NCBI GenBank assembly: GCA_028287235.1
Contig: JAQBQB010000004.1
Coordinates: 1-64,000 of the forward strand
Length of the DNA: 64,000 nucleotides
Reading direction: 5' to 3'
DNA from: Gemmatimonadota bacterium
Lineage (GTDB): Bacteria > Gemmatimonadota > Gemmatimonadetes > Gemmatimonadales > Gemmatimonadaceae
The notes beneath the pieces were generated by a model that saw only the letters and a program-made list of their open reading frames with translations, did not search any database and was not told the DNA's origin. Both the position numbers and the translations under genes were made by a program. Shown here in pieces: positions 1 to 9,208 of this stretch (within the stretch, counting starts at the first letter, position 1; every line of letters begins with the position of its first letter).

Positions 1-1155
1 AAGGACTCCGGACTGCGGGGCCGCGGCGGGGCCGGGTTCCCGACCGGCGTGAAGTGGAGTTTCATGAAGCCGGGCGACGGCAAGCCGCACTACCTGTGCT
101 GCAACGCGGACGAATCCGAGCCCGGCACGTTCAAGGATCGCGAGATCATGCGGTGGACGCCGCACGCCCTGGTCGAGGGGTGCGCGATCGGCGCGTACGC
201 GATCGGCGCCGAAGTGGCGTACGTCTACATCCGCGGGGAGTACACGGAGGCGCTCGAAAAGATGAGCGCCGCCTGCAAGGAGGCGTACGCGGCAGGCATC
301 CTCGGCACCAATGCGATGGGGACCGGCAAGACGGTGCACGTCTACGTGCACAAGGGCGCCGGCGCCTACATCTGCGGCGAGGAGACGGCCCTCATGAACT
401 CCCTGGAGGGGCGCCGCGGCAATCCCCGCATCAAGCCGCCCTTCCCGGCGGTGTCCGGCCTGTTCGGCCAGCCGACGACGATCAACAACGTCGAGACCCT
501 GGTGGCAGTGCCGCACATCCTGAACAACGGCGCCGCCTGGTACAAGACGTTCGGCCGCCCCGACAACCCGAAGAGCACCGGGACGAAGCTGTTCTCCGTG
601 TGCGGCAACATCGCGAAGCCCGGCAACTACGAGGTGCCGCTCGGCTTTCCGTTCAAGGACTTCCTGTACGACCTCTGCGGCGGACCGCTCAAGGGGCGGA
701 CCTTCAAGGCGATCATTCCCGGCGGCATCAGCGTGCCGATCCAGACGCGCGCCGAGGCCGAGAGCTCTCCGATGGACTACGAGGGTTTCGTCGCCAACGG
801 GACGATGCTCGGCTCCGGCGGCGTGATCGTGATCGACGATGCGCAGAATCTCGTGAAGCAGATCGCCCGCGCAGCGCGCTTCTTCGCCCACGAGAGCTGC
901 GCGCAGTGCACGCAGTGCCGCGAGGGCACGGCGTGGACGACGAAGATCCTCGAGCGCATCGTCGCGGGCGACGGCACTCATGAGGACCTGGAGACGCTGC
1001 TCGAGATCGCGGACAACATGACGGGCAAGACGATCTGTGTGCTGAGCGACTCGTGCGCGACGCCGGTGGTGTCAGGGCTCCAGAAGTTCCGCAGCGACTT
1101 TGAAGCGCTCATCAAGAAGAAGAAGGTCCACATGGTGCCGGCGCAGGTGGCCTGA
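1..1155 (+). CDS. nuoF: NADH-quinone oxidoreductase subunit F (NuoF), 5'-truncated
   Basis: NuoF is the NADH-oxidising, FMN-binding subunit in the peripheral arm of complex I. The reading frame is open from base 1, so the start lies outside the window; 384 residues are visible. The first codons give the glycine-rich FMN/NADH motif GRGGAGFPTG (visible residues 8-17). The N3 [4Fe-4S] cluster ligands are C300, C303 and C306 (SCAQCTQC) with C346 (GKTIC). The GTG at 49 is internal to the family, not a start. The stop overlaps the nuoG ATG by one base (TGATG), so the two are translationally coupled. nuoE would be expected just upstream. Confidence 0.97.
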   Translation, partial: KDSGLRGRGGAGFPTGVKWSFMKPGDGKPHYLCCNADESEPGTFKDREIMRWTPHALVEGCAIGAYAIGAEVAYVYIRGEYTEALEKMSAACKEAYAAGILGTNAMGTGKTVHVYVHKGAGAYICGEETALMNSLEGRRGNPRIKPPFPAVSGLFGQPTTINNVETLVAVPHILNNGAAWYKTFGRPDNPKSTGTKLFSVCGNIAKPGNYEVPLGFPFKDFLYDLCGGPLKGRTFKAIIPGGISVPIQTRAEAESSPMDYEGFVANGTMLGSGGVIVIDDAQNLVKQIARAARFFAHESCAQCTQCREGTAWTTKILERIVAGDGTHEDLETLLEIADNMTGKTICVLSDSCATPVVSGLQKFRSDFEALIKKKKVHMVPAQVA

Positions 1156-2723
1156 TGGCGGACGTGAAGATGGTGAACCTGACGATCGAGGGTCGCGCCG
1201 TGAGCGTGCCCGACGGCACGTCGATCCTCGAGGCGGCCAAGGTGGCGGGCGTGCTCGTGCCGCACTACTGCTACCACCCCGGCCTGCCCGTGGTCGGCGT
1301 GTGTCGCATGTGCCTCGTGGAAGTAGAGAGGGCGCCCAAACTCGCGCCGTCGTGCGCCACGACGGTCGCCGAGGGGCAGGTGGTGCACGTGCACTCCGAG
1401 AAGGCACTCGAGGCACGCAAGGGTGTGCTCGAGATGCTCCTCATCAACCACCCGCTCGACTGCCCGATCTGCGACCAGGCGGGCGAGTGCGAGCTCCAGG
1501 ACTACACGTATCAGGAAGGGCGCGCCGAGGGCCGCTACCGCGACCCGAAGCGCTTCAATCCCGTCGAGGATTTCGGCGGCGACGTCATGTACGTCGCCAA
1601 CCGTTGCATCCTCTGCACGCGCTGCGTGCGCTTCATGGACGACGTCGCGCACGACCCGGTACTGTCGGTCGTGGAGCGCGGCGACCGCGCCCTGATCGGG
1701 AAGGCGGAGGGCCACGATCTCACGCATCCATGGGCGGGCAACGTCATCGATCTCTGTCCCGTCGGTGCGCTGCTGAGCAAGGACTCGCTCAACAAGGCGC
1801 GCGCCTGGGACCTCGACCGCTCGGCGAGCGTGTGCCCCAACTGCTCGCAGGGGTGCAACATGATCGTCGAGACGCGCGACAATCAGGTCGTGCGGCTCCG
1901 CCCCCGCTCGAACGAGCAGGTCAACCAGTTCTTCATGTGCGATCACGGCCGGCTGAACTACCGCTGGATGAACCGGCCCGATCGGGTGGACACTCCGCTG
2001 GTGCGCCAGAACGGCGTGCTCGCCGCGGCCGAGTGGGAGATCGCGCTCCGCGCGGCCGCCCAGCTCCTGGCGGGCAAGCGGGCCTTCGTGCTCGCGTCGC
2101 CGAACCTGTCCAACGAAGCGCTGTTCGTGCTCGACCGGATTGCGCGCAAGACCGGCGGCTCCGGTGCGTTCCGCGTGACCCAGGGCCCCGAGGCACCGCT
2201 GGCGGGCGTGGACGATCTGGCGCTCCGTCCGGATCGGGCCGCGAACGTGCGCGGCGCGGAGCTGTTCGGCTTCGCTCGCGCCGACACGCCGCTGTCGGGG
2301 ATGGGAGCCGGTGATGTGCTCATCGTCGCGGACGAGGAGCTGGCCGGCGTCGATGCCGCCGCGGCCGCGAAGGCGGGCGCGATCATCGTCGTGGGCACCA
2401 CACTGCCGGCGTGGGCGCGCCACGGCGCGAATGTGGTGCTCCCGATCGGCAACTGCGTCGAGGAGGAAGGCACGTTCACCAACCTTCGCGGCCGGGTGCA
2501 GCGCTTCCTCCAGGCCAAGGCGGCACCGGGGCTCGCGCGGCCGAGCTACCTCGTGCTGGGTGACCTGCTGGCCGCCATGGGCGAAGGGCAGGGGTACTGG
2601 ACCGCCTCGGCCGTCTTCGACGCGATGGCGGCGGTGCAGCGGGACTTCGCCGGGATGTCATACGACACCCTCGCGCTCAAGGGCGGATCGATCAAGAGCG
2701 CGATGGCCGGAGCGAACGCATGA
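1155..2723 (+). CDS. nuoG: NADH-quinone oxidoreductase subunit G (NuoG), short form
   Basis: Iron-sulfur relay subunit of complex I, 522 aa. Visible clusters: [2Fe-2S] ligands C39, C50, C53, C67; the N5 His/Cys3 set H99, C103, C106, C112 (HPLDCPIC...GEC); N4 ligands C151, C154, C157 plus a later Cys in IDLCPVG. A further CPNCSQGC motif with a downstream FFMCDHG matches the N7 cluster found only in some lineages. Behind it only about 290 residues remain of the molybdopterin-oxidoreductase-like region, so the protein is much shorter than the 700-900 aa of many NuoG. The ORF is intact to its stop, which overlaps nuoH by ATGA, so this looks like a genuine short form rather than a frameshift. Confidence 0.96.
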   Translation: MADVKMVNLTIEGRAVSVPDGTSILEAAKVAGVLVPHYCYHPGLPVVGVCRMCLVEVERAPKLAPSCATTVAEGQVVHVHSEKALEARKGVLEMLLINHPLDCPICDQAGECELQDYTYQEGRAEGRYRDPKRFNPVEDFGGDVMYVANRCILCTRCVRFMDDVAHDPVLSVVERGDRALIGKAEGHDLTHPWAGNVIDLCPVGALLSKDSLNKARAWDLDRSASVCPNCSQGCNMIVETRDNQVVRLRPRSNEQVNQFFMCDHGRLNYRWMNRPDRVDTPLVRQNGVLAAAEWEIALRAAAQLLAGKRAFVLASPNLSNEALFVLDRIARKTGGSGAFRVTQGPEAPLAGVDDLALRPDRAANVRGAELFGFARADTPLSGMGAGDVLIVADEELAGVDAAAAAKAGAIIVVGTTLPAWARHGANVVLPIGNCVEEEGTFTNLRGRVQRFLQAKAAPGLARPSYLVLGDLLAAMGEGQGYWTASAVFDAMAAVQRDFAGMSYDTLALKGGSIKSAMAGANA

Positions 2724-4006
2724 CGCCGCTCTACGCGTTGCTCCAGATCTCCGGCCCCACGACCGAGCCCGGCTTCGGCTTCTGGCTGCTCATGACGGTC
2801 GTGAAGCTGATCGCGATCTTCACCGTGTACATGCTCGGCGCCGCGATGCTCACGCTGGCCGAGCGGAAGATCTCGGCCTGGATGCAGGACCGGCATGGCC
2901 CGAACCGGGTCGGCAAGGGATGGCTCCAGCCGATCGCCGACGGCATCAAGAACTTCGTGAAGGAGGAAACGTACCCCGAGGCGGCGAACCTGCCGATCTT
3001 CATCCTCGCGCCGGTGATCTCGTTCATTCCCGCGCTCGTCACCTGGGCCGTGATCCCGTTCGCGGCCCCGTGGGGCTCGAAGTGGGGCGTCGTCGAGATG
3101 GTGCTGGCGCCTCTGCCGATCGGCTACCTGTTCATCCTCGCCATCTCGTCGCTGGGTGTGTACGGCATCGTACTCGCCGGCTGGTCGTCGAACAACAAGT
3201 ACGCGCTGCTGGGCAGCATCCGCTCCAGCGCGCAAATGGTCTCCTATGAGATCTCGATGGGAATGGCGACGATACCGGTGTTGCTGCTGGCCGGGAACGT
3301 GTCGCTCAGCCACATCGTGACGCAGCAGGCGTTCGAGACGTGGAACGTCATCAACCTCACGGTCGCCTTCTTCATCTTTCTCGTCGCCGCGTTCGCCGAG
3401 ACGAACCGGCTGCCGTTCGACCTTCCGGAGGCGGAGTCGGAGCTCATCACCGGCTATCACACCGAGTACAGCGCGATGAAGTTCTCGCTCTTCTTCATCG
3501 CCGAGTACTGCAACATGATCACGGCGAGCGCACTGATGGCAACGCTCTTCTTTGGCGGATGGGACATCCCGTTCACGCTGTGGGACAACCTCGCGCCGCA
3601 CACCGGCCTGAAGACGCTGCTCACGCTCGGCGCGTTCGCGACGAAGACGCTCTTCTTCCTGTTCCTGTTCATGTGGATTCGCTGGACGCTGCCGCGGTTC
3701 CGGTACGATCAGCTGATGTCGCTGGGCTGGAAGTTCATGCTCCCCCTCGCCCTGGCATATATCGTCGCCATCGCGAGCCTGATCCTCGTGCTGCAGATGC
3801 TGGGTTTCGCCCAGGGGTCGTGGCCGTTCCACCTCGGGCTCGCGATGTTCAACATCGTGGCGGTCATCGTCCTGTTCATGATCCTGGATCGGGGCCGCAT
3901 CATCAGCCCCGCCTATTCGCGGCTCAATCAGCGCGACGTCGAAGAGCTGCGCGCCGTGGCCGGCGCCCGTCGCGCGCCCCCTCTCGTTCCCGAGTCCGGA
4001 GACTGA
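2720..4006 (+). CDS. nuoH: NADH-quinone oxidoreductase subunit H (NuoH)
   Basis: Membrane subunit joining the peripheral arm to the proton-pumping arm and forming much of the quinone chamber. The protein has 428 aa with about eight to nine hydrophobic helices. The hallmark loop after TM1 is present (LAERKISAWMQDRHGPNRVG, about residues 48-67), as is the acidic loop with ETNRLPFDLPEAESEL. The start ATG at 2720 overlaps the nuoG stop by four bases and the stop overlaps the nuoI start by one base. The C-terminus, past the last helix, is an Arg/Pro-rich tail (VAGARRAPPLVPESGD) that looks lineage-specific. Confidence 0.97.
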   Translation: MTPLYALLQISGPTTEPGFGFWLLMTVVKLIAIFTVYMLGAAMLTLAERKISAWMQDRHGPNRVGKGWLQPIADGIKNFVKEETYPEAANLPIFILAPVISFIPALVTWAVIPFAAPWGSKWGVVEMVLAPLPIGYLFILAISSLGVYGIVLAGWSSNNKYALLGSIRSSAQMVSYEISMGMATIPVLLLAGNVSLSHIVTQQAFETWNVINLTVAFFIFLVAAFAETNRLPFDLPEAESELITGYHTEYSAMKFSLFFIAEYCNMITASALMATLFFGGWDIPFTLWDNLAPHTGLKTLLTLGAFATKTLFFLFLFMWIRWTLPRFRYDQLMSLGWKFMLPLALAYIVAIASLILVLQMLGFAQGSWPFHLGLAMFNIVAVIVLFMILDRGRIISPAYSRLNQRDVEELRAVAGARRAPPLVPESGD

Positions 4007-4503
4007 TGTCCATCGGCGTGAAGGTCGTCGCGCGACCCACTGACCAGACGAGCTACGTGCGGGCCACCCTCACGGGGATGGCACACACGCTCAAGCACAT
4101 GCTCAACCCGGAGAAGGTCACGACGCAGTATCCGGAGCAGAAGGAGTCGATCAGTAAGCGGTGGCGCGGCACGCACCGCATGCTCGCGACGGAGGACGGC
4201 AAGGCGAAGTGCGTCGCCTGCGGGCTGTGTCCCACCGTCTGCCCGGCCAACTGCATCAAGCTCGTGCCGGGCGAGGACGAGCAGGGCAACCGCTATCCGC
4301 TGGTGTTCGAGATCGACGAGTTCCGCTGCATCTTCTGCGGCTACTGCCAGGAAGTCTGCCCGGAAGAGGCCATCCACGTCGGGCGGCATTATGAGAATTC
4401 TGAATACAGCCGTGAGGGGTTCGTCTATGACCTCGAGCGCTTGATGGCGCAGACGCATCCGGTCTGCGAGATGTGGGACCCGGCCGATCCCAAGGGCGAG
4501 TGA
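4006..4503 (+). CDS. nuoI: NADH-quinone oxidoreductase subunit I (NuoI)
   Basis: Ferredoxin-like subunit that carries electrons from NuoG to cluster N2 at the quinone site. It is 165 aa from ATG 4006, which overlaps the nuoH stop by one base. Two CxxCxxCxxxC motifs bind N6a and N6b: C69/C72/C75/C79 and C108/C111/C114/C118. A much longer in-frame reading exists upstream (to 3340), but it runs through the end of nuoH in another frame and is not conserved NuoI sequence, so the coupled ATG is preferred. The N-terminal amphipathic segment with TLKHML is where family members lie on the membrane. Confidence 0.96.
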   Translation: MSIGVKVVARPTDQTSYVRATLTGMAHTLKHMLNPEKVTTQYPEQKESISKRWRGTHRMLATEDGKAKCVACGLCPTVCPANCIKLVPGEDEQGNRYPLVFEIDEFRCIFCGYCQEVCPEEAIHVGRHYENSEYSREGFVYDLERLMAQTHPVCEMWDPADPKGE

Positions 4504-5072
4504 TGCAATCAACCAGCATGGCTCACGGGAGCCTCCCGCTCCTCTACACGTTTCATTTCTATCTGTTCGGACTCATCGCCATCGTATCGGCGCTGCTGTT
4601 CGTGACGCGGAAGAGCCCCGTTGCGGCGGCGCTTTGGCTCGTCAACACGATGTTCTGCCTCGCGGCGCTCTACGTGCTCCTCGACGCCCAGTTCATCGGC
4701 GCGATCCAGGTGCTCGTCTACGCCGGCGCGATCATGGTCGTGTTCCTGTTCGTGATCATGCTCCTGAACCTGGGGCAGGGGATCCGCAACGACATCCGCG
4801 GACTGGGCTGGAAGCTCACGGCGGGTGCGGTCTCGCTGGCGATCCTCGCCGAGATCTTCGCGCTGACGAAGGCCAGGACGCCGATGGTCCTCACGCTGCC
4901 GCAGGGTTACATCGCCCAGCAGGTGGCGGAGACTGGAGCCATCACGCCGATCGCCGGTCCATTGTTCAACGAATACCTGCTGGCGTTCGAGGTGACGAGC
5001 GTGCTGTTGCTCGCCGCCGTCGTCGGCGCCGTAATGCTCGGCAAGGAACGCGGAGGCGAACGTGCTCGCTGA
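4503..5072 (+). CDS. nuoJ: NADH-quinone oxidoreductase subunit J (NuoJ)
   Basis: Small membrane subunit of complex I lying between NuoH and the antiporter-like subunits. It has 189 aa and five predicted helices. The conserved glycine-tyrosine helix shows as [20 protein letters not shown]; its unwound pi-bulge region is part of the coupling path in known structures. The start ATG 4503 overlaps the nuoI stop; ATG 4518 (MAHGS) is a possible alternative. The 3' end overlaps nuoK by 11 bp. Confidence 0.94.
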   Translation: MQSTSMAHGSLPLLYTFHFYLFGLIAIVSALLFVTRKSPVAAALWLVNTMFCLAALYVLLDAQFIGAIQVLVYAGAIMVVFLFVIMLLNLGQGIRNDIRGLGWKLTAGAVSLAILAEIFALTKARTPMVLTLPQGYIAQQVAETGAITPIAGPLFNEYLLAFEVTSVLLLAAVVGAVMLGKERGGERAR

Positions 5073-5355
5073 GTCGCTCTTCTTTTCGGCCGTGCTCTTC
5101 ACGATCGGCGTGTTCGGCGTGCTCATTCGCCGGAACGTCATCATCGTCTTCATGTGCGTGGAGCTGATGCTCAACGCGGTGAACCTCACGTTCGTCGCCT
5201 TCGCCCAGTCGTACGGCGTGGGCGGGCAGGTGTTCGTGTTCTTTGTGATGACGGTGGCGGCCGCCGAGGCGGCAGTCGGATTGGCGATCATCATCGCACT
5301 CTTCCGCCATCGACAGACCGTCGACCTTCAGAACATCAACCTGCTCAAAGGCTGA
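5062..5355 (+). CDS. nuoK: NADH-quinone oxidoreductase subunit K (NuoK)
   Basis: 97-residue, three-helix membrane subunit (homologue of MrpC/ND4L). It starts at GTG 5062 inside the end of nuoJ, preceded by a purine-rich GGAGGCG, and ends one base into nuoL. The helix containing [19 protein letters not shown] carries the conserved membrane-embedded glutamate, and the third helix has a second acidic residue ([12 protein letters not shown]), both expected for proton coupling. Length is normal for the family. Confidence 0.95.
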   Translation: MLAESLFFSAVLFTIGVFGVLIRRNVIIVFMCVELMLNAVNLTFVAFAQSYGVGGQVFVFFVMTVAAAEAAVGLAIIIALFRHRQTVDLQNINLLKG

Positions 5356-7565
5356 TGCCTCCCGTGACTCTTCTTCTTCAGGCAGTCGCCGCGGGCCCGC
5401 ATCCGCTCAACGGAACGGTAGCCGAGTGGTTGTGGCTCGTGCCGGTGCTGCCGCTGCTCGGGTTCCTGGTCAACGGCGCCCTCTCGCTCGCGAGCGCGTA
5501 TCATGAGGGTCCGTCGGACCCGACGCTCGCCCATGGCGACAATCACGATGCGCATGCCGGGCACGCGGACGCACATGGCGCGCACGATGAGCTCGACCAT
5601 GAGGTGAAGCGGCATCGGTTCGCCGGCATCACGAGCCTCGTGGGACCGGGCGTGCTCGTGCTCTCCTTCCTGCTCACCGGCGCCATCTTCCTCGCGATGC
5701 GCGCGGCGGGCGGCGGCGAGATCGCCGCGCCATTCATCCAGAAGTACTTCTCCTGGATGCCGGTGGGCGATCTGCAGATCGACGCCACGTTCCATTTGGA
5801 TCAGCTCTCGATGATGATGACGCTCGTCGTCACCGGCGTCGGCATGCTGATCCACTTGTTCAGCGTCGGGTACATGCGGGACGATCCCGGCTATCCGCGC
5901 TACTTCGCGTATCTGAATCTGTTCGTCTTCTTCATGCTGGTGCTCGTGCTGGGTGGCAACTACCCGGTGCTGTTCGTCGGCTGGGAGGGCGTGGGTCTCT
6001 GCTCCTACCTGCTCATCGGCTTCTGGTTCTCCGAGAAGCAGAACGCGGACGCGGGGAAGAAGGCGTTCATCGTCAACCGCATCGGCGACTTCGGCTTCCT
6101 GATCGCGATGTTCCTGCTGTTCGCGAACATCGGCACGCTCGACTTCCGCGGCGTGCAGGCGGCGGCGAGCGGCCTGCCGTTCGGCGGCGCGGTCGTCACA
6201 GCGATCTGTCTGTTCATGTTCTTGGGCTGCGCCGGCAAGAGCGCGCAGATCCCGCTGTACATCTGGCTGCCGGACGCCATGGCCGGTCCAACTCCGGTCT
6301 CGGCGCTCATCCACGCCGCCACGATGGTCACCGCGGGCGTGTACCTGATCGCGCGCAGCAACATGCTGTTCTCGCTCGCTCCAGTCGCACAGATCGTGGT
6401 GGTGGTGATCGGCGCGCTCACGGCCATCTTCGCGGCGACGATCGGCCTCAAGCAGTGGGACATCAAGAAGGTCCTCGCGTATTCGACGGTGTCGCAGCTC
6501 GGCTACATGTTCGTGGGCGTGGGCTCGGGCGCCTACGTGGCCGGTGTGTTCCACCTCGTGACACACGCCTTTTTCAAGGCGCTGCTGTTCCTTGGATCCG
6601 GCTCGGTGATCTACGCGATGCACCAAGCGTATCACCACACCGGGAACCACGACGACGCGCAGGACATGCGGAACATGGGCGGCTTGAAGCGCTACATGCC
6701 CGTGACCTTCTATCTCATGTGGGCGGCCACGCTGGCGATCGCCGGCATTCCGCCGCTCGCGGGCTTTTTCTCGAAGGACGAGATCCTCGGCGCCGTGTTC
6801 GTGCGCGCCGAGCATTCCACGATCGCCAGCGCGCACTTGTTCGGGCTTCCGGGGAGCGTCTGGCTGTACTTCGCCTACGTGCTCGGCGTGGCCGCGGCGT
6901 TCATGACGGCGGTGTACATGACGCGCATGATGCTCTACACCTTCCACGGTCCGAGCCGGACCGGCGACAAGGAGCGCGAGCATCTGCACGAAGCGCCGTG
7001 GATCATGACCGGTCCGCTCGTGGTGCTCGGCGTGCTCACGGTGATCGGCGGGTGGTTGAACCTCCCCGAGTTCGCCAAGGTGCTCGGCCCGGTCGGGATG
7101 CTCGATCACTGGCTCGAGCCGGTGGTGGGACACTCGACGGCGCTCGTCGTCGCCGGTGCGCCGGAGCCGTCGTCGAGCCTCGAGTACGGGCTCGTCGGGC
7201 TGGCGGTGCTGATCGCGGTGTCCGGTATCGCCTTCGCGTGGGCGCGTCTCAAGCCCGAGCGGCTCGTGCCAAAGCGCGACGCGGTGCCCGAAGAGGGCAT
7301 CGAGCGCATGCTGCTCGACAAATACTACGTGGACGAGATCTACGACGAAGCGATCGTTCAGCCGGTGGTCGGTCTGTCGCGCAATCTCCTCTGGCGCGGC
7401 GTGGACAACGGGTTGATCGACGGGCTGCTGGTGAACGGCAGCGCGTACCTGGCGCGCTTCGTGGGATGGATGGGCTCGCAGCTCCAATCCGGCCAGCTCG
7501 GCACTTATGCCTGGGTTCTGGCCGTGGGCGTCCTGGCGGTGCTGGGCGCATTTAGCATGCGCTAA
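5355..7565 (+). CDS. nuoL: NADH-quinone oxidoreductase subunit L (NuoL)
   Basis: Distal antiporter-like proton-pumping subunit, 736 aa from ATG 5355 (overlapping the nuoK stop). The Proton_antipo core is clear: the LVLGGNYPVLFVGWEGVGLCSY region with its key glutamate, the lysine/histidine channel residues in WLPDAMAGPTPVSALIHAATMV, and the C-terminal lateral helix region. The loop between TM1 and TM2 (residues 50-87) is very rich in His and Asp, with nine histidines; most NuoL proteins lack this. The last part (KYYVDEIYDEAIVQP) matches the lateral helix and final TM of the family. Start choice rests on the coupled ATG; a reading open to 5154 overlaps nuoK. Confidence 0.96.
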   Translation: MPPVTLLLQAVAAGPHPLNGTVAEWLWLVPVLPLLGFLVNGALSLASAYHEGPSDPTLAHGDNHDAHAGHADAHGAHDELDHEVKRHRFAGITSLVGPGVLVLSFLLTGAIFLAMRAAGGGEIAAPFIQKYFSWMPVGDLQIDATFHLDQLSMMMTLVVTGVGMLIHLFSVGYMRDDPGYPRYFAYLNLFVFFMLVLVLGGNYPVLFVGWEGVGLCSYLLIGFWFSEKQNADAGKKAFIVNRIGDFGFLIAMFLLFANIGTLDFRGVQAAASGLPFGGAVVTAICLFMFLGCAGKSAQIPLYIWLPDAMAGPTPVSALIHAATMVTAGVYLIARSNMLFSLAPVAQIVVVVIGALTAIFAATIGLKQWDIKKVLAYSTVSQLGYMFVGVGSGAYVAGVFHLVTHAFFKALLFLGSGSVIYAMHQAYHHTGNHDDAQDMRNMGGLKRYMPVTFYLMWAATLAIAGIPPLAGFFSKDEILGAVFVRAEHSTIASAHLFGLPGSVWLYFAYVLGVAAAFMTAVYMTRMMLYTFHGPSRTGDKEREHLHEAPWIMTGPLVVLGVLTVIGGWLNLPEFAKVLGPVGMLDHWLEPVVGHSTALVVAGAPEPSSSLEYGLVGLAVLIAVSGIAFAWARLKPERLVPKRDAVPEEGIERMLLDKYYVDEIYDEAIVQPVVGLSRNLLWRGVDNGLIDGLLVNGSAYLARFVGWMGSQLQSGQLGTYAWVLAVGVLAVLGAFSMR

Positions 7566-7582
7566 TTACGATTCGCTAATAC

Positions 7583-9208
7583 ATGAACGCTCTGTTGACG
7601 TCCATCGGTTACCAGCACTGGGTCCTCCCGGCGCTCCTCCTGATCCCGCTGCTCGGTGCGGCGGCGATCTGGGTGCACGGCGCCATGAACGAACGGCCCG
7701 CGCCCGCCGCGGGCGAACCGCGCGAGGACGAAGTCGCGACCGGCACCGCCTCGACGCCGCGCCTGCTGGCCTTCGGTTTCTTCGCGCTCGAGTTCGTCGT
7801 GTCGGTCGGGCTCTGGTGGAGCTTCGATCCGGCGAACACCGCGTGGCAGTCCGTCGTCGACCTCGCCTGGATTCCGTCGTGGGGCATCCGCTTCACGATC
7901 GGCATCGACGGCATCGCGGTGATGATGGTGCTCCTCACGACCTTCATCATGCTGTTGTCCGTCCTCGGCAGCTGGACGAGCATCCGCGCGCGCACCCACA
8001 GCTACTACGCGCTCCTGCTCGTCCTCACCACCGGGATGCTCGGCGTGTTCCTCGCGCTGGATCTCTTCCTGTTCTACGTGATGTGGGAAGTGATGCTGAT
8101 CCCGATGTATTTCATCGTCGGCATCTGGGGCGGCGAGCGGCGCATCTACGCCAGCCTCAAGTTCTTCATCTATACGATGATCGGCTCGCTGCTGATGCTC
8201 GTCGGCATCGTGTACCTCGGGCTCGCCAGCCGCGACGCGATGACGGGCTTGCCGAACTTCAACTACGACTACGTCCTCCAGCACGCGGCCATCACGTCGA
8301 CCGCGGCGAAGTGGCTGTTCGGCGCCTTCTTCCTCGCTTTCGCGGTGAAGGTGCCGATGTTCCCGTTCCACACCTGGCTGCCCGATGCGCACGTGGAAGC
8401 GCCGACGGCCGGCTCCGTGGTCCTCGCGAGCATCATGCTCAAGCTCGGCACGTTCGGCTTCATTCGCCTCGCCGTGCCGCTGTTTCCCTCGGCGGCGATG
8501 AGCCACACGATCCGCACGGTCATTCTCGTGCTCGCGGTGGTCGGCATCGTCTACGGCGCGCTCGTCTCGCTGGTGCAGCCGGACTTCAAGAAGCTCGTCG
8601 CGTACTCGTCGGTGAGCCACTTGGGCTTCGTGATGCTGGGCATCTTCGCGCTCACCGTGCAGAGCGTGCAGGGCGCGCTCATGGTCATGATCAACCACGG
8701 TATCTCGACGGGCGCGCTGTTCTTCCTCATCGGCATGATCTACGAGCGGCGGCACACGCGGCTCATCGACGACTACGGCGGCATCGCGCGCGTGGTGCCG
8801 ATGTTCGCCGCGCTGCTCACCATCGTGTCGTTCAGCAGCATCGGCGTGCCGGGGACCAACGGCTTCGTCGGCGAGTTCCTCGTGCTGATCGGCGCCTTCC
8901 GCACCCAGCCGATCCTCGCGCTGGTCGCGTCGACCGCCGTCATCATCTCGGCGGCCTACCTGCTGTGGGCCATTCAGCGCATCCTGTTCAACTCGCTCGA
9001 CAAGCCGGTGAACGAGCACATTCCCGATCTCAACGGCCGCGAGCTGGCCATCATGATTCCGCTCGTCGCCTGCATCATCTGGCTCGGCGTTTATCCCAAG
9101 CCGGTGCTCGACCGAATGGAAGGCGCGGCTGAGAAGTTCGTGACGAGCGTCGACGCACGGAGAGACATGCTCATGGCACCGGTCGCGCAGGCGCAGGTGC
9201 AGCCATGA
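7583..9208 (+). CDS. nuoM: NADH-quinone oxidoreductase subunit M (NuoM)
   Basis: Antiporter-like proton-pumping subunit, 541 aa with about 14 helices. Characteristic stretches are LFLFYVMWEVMLIPMYFIVG (key glutamate on TM5), the AVKVPMFPFHTWLPDAHVEAP loop with channel Lys and His, and YSSVSHLGFVMLG. It begins 17 bp after nuoL, the only real gap in the nuo run, and its stop overlaps nuoN by ATGA. A C-terminal tail after the last helix (residues about 515-541) is hydrophilic and variable. Confidence 0.96.
   Translation: MNALLTSIGYQHWVLPALLLIPLLGAAAIWVHGAMNERPAPAAGEPREDEVATGTASTPRLLAFGFFALEFVVSVGLWWSFDPANTAWQSVVDLAWIPSWGIRFTIGIDGIAVMMVLLTTFIMLLSVLGSWTSIRARTHSYYALLLVLTTGMLGVFLALDLFLFYVMWEVMLIPMYFIVGIWGGERRIYASLKFFIYTMIGSLLMLVGIVYLGLASRDAMTGLPNFNYDYVLQHAAITSTAAKWLFGAFFLAFAVKVPMFPFHTWLPDAHVEAPTAGSVVLASIMLKLGTFGFIRLAVPLFPSAAMSHTIRTVILVLAVVGIVYGALVSLVQPDFKKLVAYSSVSHLGFVMLGIFALTVQSVQGALMVMINHGISTGALFFLIGMIYERRHTRLIDDYGGIARVVPMFAALLTIVSFSSIGVPGTNGFVGEFLVLIGAFRTQPILALVASTAVIISAAYLLWAIQRILFNSLDKPVNEHIPDLNGRELAIMIPLVACIIWLGVYPKPVLDRMEGAAEKFVTSVDARRDMLMAPVAQAQVQP

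Noticed and set aside
978-2423. Long minus-strand reading frame over nuoG
   Set aside because: Shadow of a high-GC coding region: Arg/His/Ala-rich with no recognisable domain. Similar antisense frames lie over nuoL, nuoM, nuoN, the UPF0182 gene and the YfhO-like gene.
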